Source: Urophycis tenuis (taxonomy: Eukaryota > Chordata > Actinopteri > Gadiformes > Phycidae). Taken from it: DNA of 64,000 nucleotides. Shown piece after piece: positions 54,480 through 64,000 of the stretch. Within the stretch, counting starts at the first letter, position 1. Each line of letters opens with the position of its first letter. A model generated the notes under the pieces. The model did no database searches and was not told where the DNA came from. It was given only the letters and a program-made list of their open reading frames with translations. A program made the translations under genes and the position numbers. The stretch is taken from contig JAXIVH010000005.1 of the NCBI GenBank assembly GCA_036785325.1, forward strand, positions 17,002,910 through 17,066,909. Direction: 5' to 3'.

Positions 54480-55500
54480 TGGCATTGAGAGGGAATATAA
54501 AGGGAGCAAAGTCAGAGAAAGAACAGAACAAGTTAAATTGGAAGAAGCATTAATGAAAAAGCAGAGGGGTTACAAGCGAGATCACACGATAAACAATCGG
54601 CCTTATCTCAATAAAAGTGAGAAATTATGATGAATCATTAATACATCAACTGAACTTCCACGGATAAATGTTCACTCATTTCAGCCTACAGTGGGGCGTT
54701 GCATCTCTCCCACTTGGGGGGATAGGGATGACACTTTTGGGTCATAAAATCACTCTCAAACATGTGACCTCAAAACAGAATCACTTAACCACGTTAACAC
54801 ACACTGACTTAGCTTGGATGTTTGTTGTTGTTCAAACTCCTAGAAGATTGCAAACACATTAACTAGATCATCAGATGAAGACTGCATCCCACTACAATCA
54901 ACTCCAAATCCCATAACGCCTTGCTCTTCACATAACTTATTTGGTGATAATGTCACAGCAGAATCATTTTAACATTTGAAACAAAACTGTTTGTGCTTCA
55001 CAAAAAAACTGCCTTTTCTTTTCTCATCTTTATTCATATCAGCCATTCGTTTTTTATTCTTATTATTAAAGTTATTATCTGGTACATGCTCTTATAACGA
55101 GACATTAGTTTCAGCTGCTCCCAATCAACCTGTGAGAGGGGAAATTGATAGACAAAATAACATAATGAAAAAATAACATGAATAAACTCACACAGTACAG
55201 TCAGGACACCTTGAGGTTCTTTCATGAGTATTGCTTTAAATTATTAGTGTCTAATAAAATATATTATTTTATAATTTTCAATCACTTTTCTTTGCTCCCA
55301 ACTTCTCTCTTCAATAACCAATTCTGAATGACATGACTTTATTTGTTTATTTCTTACTGTGAATATTTCACCACAGTTTATCTTCTGGGGATTAAGATGA
55401 GCTGTGCCAAGACTTTCTCTAGGACTGATAGTGTAGATACTGCAGCCCTCTCTCCTGCAATTCCAGTAAAATTACCTTTTTGTGTGTGATGCCTTCCTGC
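54480..55500. other. Unique sequence
   Basis: No recognised gene or mobile element. Confidence 0.3.
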
Positions 55501-55510
55501 CTCCCCACAG

Positions 55511-55571
55511 ATCTGAGCTGGAATAACCAAGAGTTTTGAGGACATCAATGAAACGTCTCAGCATGACCGCA
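55511..55571 (+). other. Exon-like segment (weak)
   Basis: A good acceptor-like site (ccttcctgcctccccacag) precedes 55511 and a consensus-like donor (CCGCA|GTAAGT) follows 55571. A second acceptor-like ATTATTTCAG lies at 55673. No protein family is recognised, and joining the two in the ATG frame hits a stop within a few codons. It could be a non-coding exon or chance. Confidence 0.2.
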
Positions 55572-55579
55572 GTAAGTTA

Positions 55580-56110
55580 TGTTACACGGGCAGTGGAAGA
55601 AGAATGCTTCTCTAAATTCCATTTCCGTGTTTAGTTTTCCACTTTGTGAATGATTGCACTTTCATTATTTCAGGGGAACGCAGCACAATGTGATCCTGCC
55701 TGCTGTGTGTGGGAGACCCACCGAGGTTTATTAGAGATACAGCCGTTCTGTCAGCTCAACTGCAGTCCAGTAATGGATCAGGCCTTCTCCAAGCGATACA
55801 TCCATGAAATTGGTTCTGCTTTCTTTCCTACTCGCCCCCCCCCTCCTTTATTAATATTCCATATCCTCTGAACACTTCCTGTGTCCTGTCCAATAATATT
55901 TAGAGCCCAGTACCCAGTGATTAACCACAGAGAAAATTTATTTTTCCTCCTCTTTCTGCATACAATGAGAACTTACTTCTGTGTTTCCCTAAGGGCTTTG
56001 ACATTTGAAATCAACAAGTTTGGAGGCTTTTAAATGGCTCATTGTGGGCTAGGTAATGGGTTCTGCTTAATGTACTGAGAAAAGCGCATCACCTCAGGAT
56101 CTCAGGATTA
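55580..56110. other. Unique sequence
   Basis: An open frame (55650-55871) without known motif; nothing else. Confidence 0.3.
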
Positions 56111-56111
56111 G

Positions 56112-56115
<4 letters not shown>

Positions 56116-56175
<60 letters not shown>
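56116..56175. repeat. (AT)30 microsatellite
   Basis: Uninterrupted AT dinucleotides, 60 bases. Confidence 0.97.
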
Positions 56176-56179
<4 letters not shown>

Positions 56180-56180
<1 letters not shown>

Positions 56181-56990
56181 TTATTAAATAAAGTGGACAT
56201 TGGTCTTTTTTTTACATTAAAATTGACAATGCCATTCATCAAGCATATTTGTTGCTTCTAATATGTTTTTGTTAAAACATTCTTATATTATTATAGAACA
56301 TAGACTATAGAACAATAGTGTTTCCCCCTGAATATGCTGTTTTCTACAACCACTAGCAGTAGAGTGGTGGTGCTGAACCTGTGGTGTTTGATGGACAGAA
56401 AGGTGATGACTTCCTTTAGTGAAGGACACTCTGTAACAGCCCTTCACTTTGGGGAAGCTGAATGTTTAAACGCTGCGGTTTCATAAGTGAAAAGAGTTGA
56501 TTCAGCACATTAAACACTTCTGTGACGGCCCTTATCTACACACACCGCAGGTATAGATGTATAAAGTGGTATATACATATATATACACTATATACTTTAT
56601 GTATATATAAAGCAAAGGCCTCCTAGTAGCTCTCATGTTGTACCATCCACACGCACCTACAAAAAAAACCTAATCCACGTTTTCAACTCCCCCTCTTCTT
56701 TCTACACTTTTTCCCAAGTGATCATTGTAGTGTAGTTGAAACTATTAAAGTATAGAATACTATCACACAAATGTGTGTCATATCCACAGTGTGTTTTTTC
56801 CTTCTATAGTTCAAACACTGTGTAATGGGTTCACCACATTTAGCTGCTCAACATCCAAGCTCTAAAATAATTACAGCCATCCATCTTTCTAAAAGCAGGG
56901 ACAACAAAGAAAAGGAAACGCTCTCATTAGCCTAACAACCTAGCTAGCACTTCACATTACACGGCCTGTGTGTTGGTTCTAGTTTTCTGG
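56180..56990. other. Unique sequence with small AT palindrome
   Basis: 56565-56610 holds TATATACATATATATACACTATATAC-like self-complementary AT sequence. The rest is unique. Confidence 0.3.
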
Positions 56991-56999
56991 ATGCGGTGG

Positions 57000-57265
57000 A
57001 TAATTGAGACGGTGTATTGGAACATTAGCTCATTGACACCGGGGACCGAGACCAATGTTGAGATTGTTCTGCCGCGTTCTTCTCTTTGCTCCCAGGGTGT
57101 TAATCCGCTCTTCATGGGGCTGAAATGTTAATCCTAGCATACGCGTCCTAATCAGAAATAATCACACTACATGGATCCATTGACCGTTAAATACAGCATT
57201 TACGCTTTGAAATGACAGGGTTTTGCCTGGCCAGTGGAATTTAGGTGAGGGAAATGAATGGCAGA
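57000..57265. other. Possible conserved non-coding element
   Basis: Complex sequence with GTTAATCC words at 57100 and 57130 (bicoid-type/OTX-like cores), CATTAGCTCATTG and AATCAGAAATAATCAC. No repeats. It is an attractive enhancer candidate directly upstream of a MITE. Inference. Confidence 0.35.
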
Positions 57266-57290
57266 AACCACTGCTATGTATTGTTTCTTT

Positions 57291-57552
57291 TAAAGGGCCC
57301 CTATTTTACCACCAGGTGTGATGTTTCAAAATATAAATCTACGTACGTCTAGAGTGACATCACAAGTGGGAGTGTCCACTCTGATGTACAACAGAAAGAT
57401 TATTGCACCATTCGGTACAGTGGCTAGGTTAGGCTGGTAGGTTGGTCTGTCCATCAAACATTCAGGTGGACACTCCAACTCCTAATGTCTCTATAGGGGC
57501 AGATGTTGATGGCTTATGCACATCACACCTGGTGGTCAAATAGAGGCCATTT
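57291..57552. mobile_element. Palindromic MITE, family copy A
   Basis: The outer 28 bases GGCCCCTATTTTACCACCAG + GTGTGATG match the reverse complement of the right end at 26 of 28 positions. A second inner inverted pair (GGGAGTGTCCAC / GTGGACACTCC) lies inside. It has no coding capacity. It is the most complete of three related copies in the window (19638-19852, 59655-59830). Confidence 0.85.
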
Positions 57553-57554
57553 GA

Positions 57555-57920
57555 AGCCACCCTGCTTCTCCTCTTTATCGAGGAGGAGGAGGGGGAGCAG
57601 GAGGAGCAAGGACAGTTCTGAAAGAAAGCTCTCTAAACTTTGAGATAATAGCGACCCCACACTAGTATTGTCCTTTGTCCTTTGAAGGCATGTGGGTGAC
57701 TTCCAATGAGTTCATTTAGGAACGATGAGTGACTGATTCAATGACTAAATGAATTTGGGGGAAATAAACAGAGGAGACAGTCCACTTATTACACGACAAC
57801 AAATGGATTTCATTTCACGCATGATCGGCTCCTAATTGAAGAGGGTCACAATAGGAGACAAAGATAGCCTGCTAGAGTGCCCCATGGCCGCCACATAGAG
57901 CAGGTAGCCTGCATCCTAAT
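57555..57920. other. Unique sequence with GGA-rich patch
   Basis: GAGGAGGAGGAGGGGGAGCAG near 57580-57600 is a minor purine-rich patch; otherwise unique. Confidence 0.35.
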
Positions 57921-57925
57921 CTCAA

Positions 57926-58066
57926 CCGACACTTAGCATGGTAGCACGCTACTGTAAACCAACACTTAGCGTGATAGCACGGTATGCTCAACCAAAAGTT
58001 AGCATGGTAGCAGGCTAATCGGGGCCAATGCTTACCATGGTAGCATGCTACTGACAACCAACACCC
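57926..58066. repeat. 33-bp minisatellite, 4.3 copies
   Basis: Units at 57926, 57959, 57992 and 58025 each contain TTAGC-TGGTAGCA and begin CCAACAC or CCAAAAG. Each holds a GCATGGTAGCATGC-like partial palindrome. An 11-residue period keeps a minus-strand frame open. Confidence 0.9.
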
Positions 58067-58184
58067 ATCATCGCCGTGGCACTGTCAATGGGCTTCTCAG
58101 GTCAACAAAGACAGCAGTGTGTCAGAGTCTGATCAGTTCAACTAAGTATTCTCATGTAGGCTTTGATTAGCCATCAACAGCCGC

Positions 58185-58380
58185 AGTCAGTTAATTAACA
58201 GTGAACTAATGGTCTGGTAATCATTTACTAATGGTGTTCATGTTAACAAAGGCTAATTCATTCATACATTATTTAATAAGGTAAGGGCTAACCCTAACCA
58301 TAACCCTATCCCCTATGCTAATACATTATGTATATGCTCATTATTGCATTAACTAATGTAAATTAATGGTTTCCAGCATT
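58185..58380. repeat. TTAACTAATG-type dispersed repeat fragment
   Basis: Contains gttcatgttaacaaaggcta, gcattaactaatgtaaatta and related words. These are characteristic, from memory, of an abundant fish element whose ends read TAAAGTGTTACC. Near 58286 CTAACCCTAACCATAACCCT is a short telomere-like string. Confidence 0.45.
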
Positions 58381-58384
58381 TCTT

Positions 58385-59550
58385 GAATGCGCACAAAAAT
58401 AATAATAATTCATAATTCACTTTGATGCTTTTGGCGAGTTTTGAAAAAAGTGGGCGGGTTCTGCTTACAACAAGTCCAGTTGTTTCTGCAGCCTGCAGCA
58501 GCACCACTCTGATGCTGGGTGTAGCATCACAGCTCTTTCAAGTAAATACTGTGCTACCTTACCTTCATTAAATGAACATTTGAATCAAAACTCAACTGGC
58601 AAGGGAGTGTACGTACTTAATTGAAAGTAACTTATAGCTAACGCGCTGTTAGCACGACTTCCGACTAAGCTAGCTGTGTCAATCGAATGTGCACAGCGAG
58701 CACACTGCTCGATGGCTAAGCTGCCAGCCACACATCATTGAAAGTACCCACTTTCACTTTCAACTGGTTCCACGCCGACCGAGGTGGAAGAATAGTGCGT
58801 ACCTTTTCTGCTTCAACACCAGCTAATAACAATAGCTGACTTCATTACGACTTCATTATGTTCAATTACAGAAGCTGTGAAACGGTGGGGCTGCTCAGTG
58901 GCTGACACATGGTTGGCGGGGGGTATGATGAGAGCAGTGCAGGTAACAGCTGATGAAGCCCCCTCCCTGTGACCACAGCCCATGCACACACCGGGCCCCT
59001 GATGGCTCCCTCAATGTCCACTGGTGTTTCCCCTTTGGATGCTATTGTTTAATGTGTTAATTGTTCGAGTTTTATTCATGTTAATTGTTCAAGTCTATGT
59101 GGTTTTATGAAGTACATACATTCTCAGTACGCTTTTGTACTGCAAAATTACTGAGTTCTACATTTCTGCTCATGTTTACATTGGCTGATTTGTAGACAGT
59201 GCTATTTATTGCAAAATGTAGACAGTGCTAGTTATCCAACTATGCAAATTAGTAAAAGGGAGGCAGCATGTCAAGTTATGTCATGATGATGTTATGATGA
59301 AGTCTTTGTGACGTCCAGGAAGAGGCCAAATCACAACCGATATGGGGATGATTTCATCACCAGGAGGACCGCTAGACGGCTCTTTAATGACCTAACCAGC
59401 TGGTAGACCTGGCTGTTTTAGGGCCTGAACATGACATCTAAATCATCTCCACGTCGCTGTGATCTGGCCTAGACCTGAACATCACTGAGAGACTTCATCA
59501 CAACGTCCTCATGACGTTGATGACAATGTCGAATTTGACTGAGATGATAA
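58385..59550. other. Unique sequence
   Basis: A small duplication of GTTAATTGTTC(G/A)AGT lies at 59057-59096. Otherwise nothing is recognised. 58640-58800 is CpG-containing complex sequence. Confidence 0.3.
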
Positions 59551-59554
59551 ACTC

Positions 59555-59645
59555 AAACTGTTAGTTAATTATTAGTTAGTGCTAATTACTGCATTGACTA
59601 AAGTTAGTTCATGTTTACTTACCCATATTGTAAAGTGTTACCAAA
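59555..59645. repeat. TTAACTAATG-type dispersed repeat, end fragment
   Basis: gttagttaattattagttag, gcattgactaaagttagttc and the terminus tattgtaaagtgttacca follow in order, matching the right end of the family seen at 58185-58380. Confidence 0.5.
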
Positions 59646-59654
59646 CAAATTCAA

Positions 59655-59830
59655 AACCATCCCTATTGTGACATCACAATTGGGGAGTGTCCACCCAGAT
59701 GTACAATGTATAGATCATACATTCAGCTTACCCAGTGGACTGCAGCACTTGGTAGGCTGATCTGACAGTGGTACATCTTGGTGGATACTCCCTCTTGTGG
59801 TGTAGAGATTTTGAAAGGTTCATGTCCACC
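59655..59830. mobile_element. Palindromic MITE, family copy B (inner part)
   Basis: GTGACATCACAATTGGGGAG + TGTCCACCCAGATGTACAA aligns with 57354-57400 of copy A. Its right half (GGTACATCTTGGTGGATACT) is the inverted partner. The outer GGCCCCTATTT arms are missing or too diverged. Confidence 0.7.
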
Positions 59831-59834
59831 AGAA

Positions 59835-60415
59835 GCCAAGACAAATTTAGCTGTTGTAGGGTTTTTTAAATGAGATGGTGCTTAAAGCCAATGGTGGGCG
59901 TAAAAAGAATCATTACACCGTCTGTTTGAGCACGTCTCGGCTGACTACGTGATTTAGGAGGAGTTTTTGTGAGGCAGGGAGGGTGGAAGCAGGAAGAAAA
60001 TGTATCATTTATAGGGCTGCATGCAATGCAACCTGTAACCCTGTTTCAGCTGGACAAGATTCATATTACAAATGCAAGATACACTCTGAACTTTGCTTCT
60101 CTAATACGAATCCTGTCCAGTACAAGAGGTCGCGAGTACAGAGAATGACTAGGAATGTCTTGGAATTTGGTACCTTGCTCAAAACCATACCACTTTCCAT
60201 AAAGCGATTTAAAAAGACTTAGTACCCCACAGTTGTTGCAATTGTGAATCATTATAGACAGACACGCTTCCTTCTTTGGCAGATGTGACTTCAGTGTTCA
60301 TTTTGTTGAGTGAAATGTGGGCAATATTAAAGCTAAAATTAATGAATAAATTAATCTTCAACTTAAATATCCTGCCTCCACAACATCACTTGCAGACATG
60401 CACGTTTAACAGTCC
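59835..60415. other. Unique sequence
   Basis: A frame at 59983-60222 has no recognised motif; no repeat. Confidence 0.3.
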
Positions 60416-60419
60416 TCAG

Positions 60420-60495
60420 CTGCACCTTAGCAGTGGGGTTCGAACCGCCAACCCCAGCGCCGGAAGTCGGGCCTTGTAACCACAAGGCTTTGAGG
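60420..60495 (-). mobile_element. SINE head or tRNA-like remnant, minus strand
   Basis: On the minus strand ccttgtggttacaaggcccg is followed by ggttggcggttcgaacccca, which contains an exact B box (GGTTCGAACCC). No cloverleaf or CCA end is evident and no 3' tail was found, so it is a SINE head relic rather than a tRNA gene. Confidence 0.55.
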
Positions 60496-60499
60496 ACGG

Positions 60500-61818
60500 A
60501 GCGCAGGCGCTTGCTTCCTCGTCCATTCCCTCCTCCAGGCGTTTGGGAGGAAGGCTTTACCGCGGCTACCATCACCTCCACTACACTCTCCACCTTCTGA
60601 AACCCCAAGGTCTCCATATCACTCAACAGCCACTTCAGAGCTCTCAACATGTATTCAGTTAGCAGATGTGGCAGCTTTGGAATCCTGGATTACTGATTAA
60701 TGGGAGGCTACTTTGGATGGGACATGGTTACAATGGCATTAGTATAGACCAGTATCCCGTCCTCTACTGTAACAACCTGACATCGCCTCAGGGCTCTGTC
60801 ATTCCGGCAAGATAGAGAGTGACGTGTTGTTATGGCAACGCATAATGCAGAGTGAAGTACGGTATTCAATAACAAGCCCACGCCAAGTCCCATGGCTGCC
60901 CATGAATTCATATTTTAAAAACATTGATTAAGTGCCATGTCATATTGACACACATCGATTTGGAAATCAATACAGGTTCCTTTATATTATACGTCAAAAG
61001 CTTATGGACTCCAAAGTATTGCCATGATATGTTGACGCTGTTTGGAAACGTTTTTTGATAAGATTCCTGGACAAAAAACAACATAAGAAAAACTAGGTTA
61101 TGGAACGAAAGGGGAGACATTTTGAGGCAGTATATCATTTTTATCTACAAACATCTGAGCAGCGTGTAGAGATGTTTGCTTTTTTTGAAAGATGCTGGCA
61201 TGCAGAGAAGCAGCAGACTTGTGTATTGATGCCGGGTGCTTTTTAAAGCGTTGTATTTAGAGAGCAGTGCCTGCTGGGACAGATATTAGGGAGAAGAATC
61301 CCAAGCTTAAGTCTGAAGAATTGAAGACATTCATGCCTCTCCTTTCAAAAAACACGTCTGTTTATCCCCCTGAAATATACCAACTATAAATATCCCCAAA
61401 TACTCAATGAAGCAGCCGAGTATTGTACTGTCGGCATTTTAAGTTTTATTCTCAATAACATGTTTCATTCAAATTAAACTGATCCACTTTGATATTTACC
61501 ATTCAGGGAAAATGTGTTGACAATAATTTTGGACATTGATTGATGCTGTTAGAGAAATATATTTCACCCCCAATTTGTGTCTGTGAAAACTCTCATTTGT
61601 GCTTACCCAATACATCCAGGCAGAGAACATAATGTTTTATATCTCCCAGCCATCGCCCGGGATCACGATGTGATACTTTTGGTTAATCTGCTCCAAAACA
61701 ATATCTATATCCAAATGAAAAACAGCGTCCTCCCTCTTTACAACTCTCTTGTAAAGGTCTTTCTATCGCTACCTCTTTATAATCCTCACATGAATATAGA
61801 GGCATTGCTGCGAGGTAT

Positions 61819-61820
<2 letters not shown>
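60500..61820. other. Unique sequence with X-box-like site
   Basis: No repeats or genes recognised. 60900-61140 and 61200-61350 are complex and could be conserved. Confidence 0.3.
60826..60839. promoter_or_regulatory. Candidate RFX X-box
   Basis: GTTGTT-AT-GGCAAC: 12 of 14 match to the symmetrical X-box, with an intact right half site. Function is not established. Confidence 0.3.
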
Positions 61821-61825
<5 letters not shown>

Positions 61826-61856
<31 letters not shown>

Positions 61857-61995
61857 ATGTGTGTGTGTGTGTGTGTGTGAATGCATGTGTGTGTGTGTGT
61901 GAATGTGTGTGTGTGTGTGCGTGTGTCTGTGTGTGTGTGTGTGTGCGTGTGTGTTTGTGTGTGTGTGAATGCATGTGTGTGTGTGTGTGTGAATG

Positions 61996-62046
<51 letters not shown>

Positions 62047-62069
62047 ATGTGTGTGTGTGTGTGTGTGCT
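61826..62069. repeat. (GT)n tract with GAATGCATGTG interruptions
   Basis: About 245 bases of GT repeats interrupted by the same GAATGCATGTG block at 61879, 61968, 61991 and 62041. The tract grew partly by duplication of GT-plus-block segments. Confidence 0.97.
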
Positions 62070-62074
62070 CATCC

Positions 62075-62385
62075 GTGTGGTCAAACAGGCAGCCTCATTC
62101 CACCACTCTGCTGAGCCACCTCACAACTAACTCTAGCTAAGTGATTTTTCACACACATATACATTTTTTTCCATTTATGTATATTATACCTATTGTTTAT
62201 TCCAGTCAATTCACAACTCCCATAATGAGCCTCAGATCTGTACCAATGAGCCTAAAGTAGCAGTAATGCAAATAACATCAATAAAGCTATTAGAAAACAC
62301 TAACAATAACAGCTTTATAATTTCTATATAGAACATGTTCGATAATGTGATTCACTAAAGCTTCAAGACCAGGACAGAGGTTGTT
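62075..62385. other. Unique AT-rich sequence
   Basis: Nothing recognised. Confidence 0.3.
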
Positions 62386-62389
62386 GCAA

Positions 62390-62500
62390 TTCTCACCTTG
62401 TCTCCTCCCCTTGTCCCCTCACTCTGTCTCCTCACCTTGTCTGTTCCCCTGGTCTACGCCCTTTGTCTCTTCACCTTGTCTCCTCACCTGTCTCCTGTAT
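62390..62500. repeat. Degenerate ~15-bp TCTCCTCACCTTG repeat
   Basis: Seven or so variants of ctcaccttgtctcct and relatives in tandem. Confidence 0.8.
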
Positions 62501-62504
62501 TTTG

Positions 62505-64000
62505 GTTATAAAACATTGCTATCGCCGCTCTCTGCGGTGCCTCACACAATGATTGAAAAGCGCTGCCTGTTGCCCAGGGCCACGTACATGAAGGATGTGG
62601 ATCCCAGAGACGAACCGCCGGATTCCACGGCCATTGGTCCTGACGACATACCGTAGGGAGGGGCTACAGCTTCAGCAGCTCTGCCAAGACTGATGTGAGG
62701 CGTCCAATGCTCCTGAAGGACACTGGAATCCGATATACTAATTAGTCATTTAGCAGGTACACATTTATCTGAGGCATAGTGGCATACTGTGAATTCAAGT
62801 GTACATATCATTAGGTGTTTGTGGCTAAAAAAACAAAACACACCCTACTACACTTGTGCTTTTGAGTTCAGAATCATCACACACCCTATCACGTAGCCAC
62901 TGCCTTTGCTCATATTTTCTCGCTGCATGGCTCAGTCTCTAAGTCCTTGAGCATGCACAGTGGCTTATAAACACAGAATCAAAACTTGCAGATCTGTTCA
63001 TTTGTGGGCACTATTGCCACGACCAGGGCAGGGTTGGACAAAGCAAAGGTACAGCTATGGAAGCTCTAAAACACTCATTTGTAATATTGATGGCCAACTA
63101 TCACAGCTGATTTGCATCTTGACATTGACAATGTGAACACTTAACCTGGGTCTTAACAAACTGGCCCAATCCAGGTAGTGGCTGCTAGTTTGTTTTAAAA
63201 AGGATTTAATCTGATCTGATTTGATCTGATCTGTCATTTTGGTAAATACATTTTGGTGAAAACATTTTAGTGAAAAAAATTGAAAAAGCTTTTAACTGAC
63301 CACTTTAAAATTGCATTTTGTGGGATTTGGTGGCAGCAAGCACTGAGGTGGCAGATTGTACCCCACTGAATCCTCCCCCCCTCCCCCTTATTTGTATGTG
63401 TTGTACACCAATGAAAACATACTTCTGTATACTATGTCATTCCATCAAAATGCCACTGAATTCTACACACTGTCATGTAAGGCTCCAGTGGGTAGCTGTT
63501 TTAGTGTTGATAGCAGGTGACAGTATGCTTCATGAGTTCAGCCAAAATGATCCATGAATGGTCAGACACGGAAAGCAGTAACTTCCAATGAATCCCTATC
63601 ATGAAAAATACGTCCCACACCTTATGTTGCTAGTGTCATCTAATTAGGGAGCAGGGTGGGTATTCTTGCCACATATCTTTTGACAAGCATTAGTGTGGAT
63701 GTAGCTTGCTGAACACAGAGACTGGGAGCCAGCTGTCTAGATCTCCTCCATGCCATGTTAGTATGTGTACAACATAGCGCACACTTCCAACAAATTCTTG
63801 TTAGTGCATATCGTCCTCTGATTATTGCCTTCACCTGGCTCATTAATGTTCACTGTTAATACTCTGCCTCATGGTTCTCTATGCTCTGCTCTAGTCAACG
63901 TCTAAAAGGAAAGTCATTGATGAAGAGTTGTGTACACACTGTTTCACTAGTGAAAATGTAAAGTTCCACTGGTTGACTGATGCAAAATTCCACTTGTGGT
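62505..64000. other. Unique sequence to window end
   Basis: A short open frame at 62550-62656 (starting MIEKRCLLPRATYMK) is compact and balanced in composition but has no known family and no splice context. A GATCTGATCTGATTTGATCTG patch lies near 63209-63231. No mobile element recognised. Confidence 0.3.

Noticed and set aside
60420..60495. Possible tRNA gene with a perfect B box on the minus strand
   Set aside because: No cloverleaf with acceptor stem and no terminator could be drawn, and other SINE heads in the window have the same form, so it was called a SINE remnant.

Overview
The window is non-coding vertebrate DNA, almost certainly from a teleost fish. The organism call rests on several tRNA-derived SINEs that end in the teleost-type 3' tail (core CTTTGGATAAAAG-GTCTGCTAA), a decayed hAT transposon carrying fish-type transposase sequence, palindromic MITEs of a fish-type family, and a very high density of dinucleotide microsatellites and minisatellites. 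The tandem-repeat load recalls gadid (cod-like) genomes, but that is only an impression. I found no intact protein-coding gene, no functional tRNA or rRNA gene, no CRISPR array, and nothing prokaryotic. Every long open frame I examined is either read-through of a tandem repeat or a transposon remnant.

Layout. 0-9 kb: unique sequence, a SINE (3.14 kb), a perfect 17-bp inverted repeat (3.45 kb), an internally deleted hAT element with exact 8-bp target-site duplications (4.32-4.97 kb), a 32-bp minisatellite (5.8 kb), and two SINEs head to tail (8.2-8.6 kb). 9-18 kb: a block with a TIR-bearing element (14.26-14.98 kb) and unexplained exon-like fragments (15.1-16.0 kb), bracketed by copies of a 64-bp repeat, then a 60-bp CT-rich minisatellite (17 kb). 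18-32 kb: a MITE, microsatellites, a 46-bp and a 45-bp minisatellite, three antisense or truncated SINE pieces, and several stretches resembling conserved non-coding elements. 32-48.7 kb: the richest minisatellite zone, with arrays of 41, 29, 26, 21, 50, 49 and 38 bp units, several with higher-order structure. It also holds a 47-base poly-G run, a 200-base assembly gap, a CpG-dense segment at 36.9-37.6 kb, an inverted SINE pair, and a truncated LINE lying between two related tandem arrays. 48.7-64 kb: conserved-element-like blocks, a very long GT tract (52.3-52.7 kb), two more copies of the MITE family, a SINE remnant, and unique sequence.

Interpretation. The window reads as a gene desert or a very large intron. 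Blocks of complex sequence with TAATTA, octamer and RFX-type sites sit between repeats, which is the usual setting of enhancers of developmental genes. That reading is inference: conservation cannot be seen from one sequence. The observations best supported by the sequence are the hAT insertion with its duplications, the MITE family, the higher-order minisatellites, and the LINE sitting inside an older tandem array.
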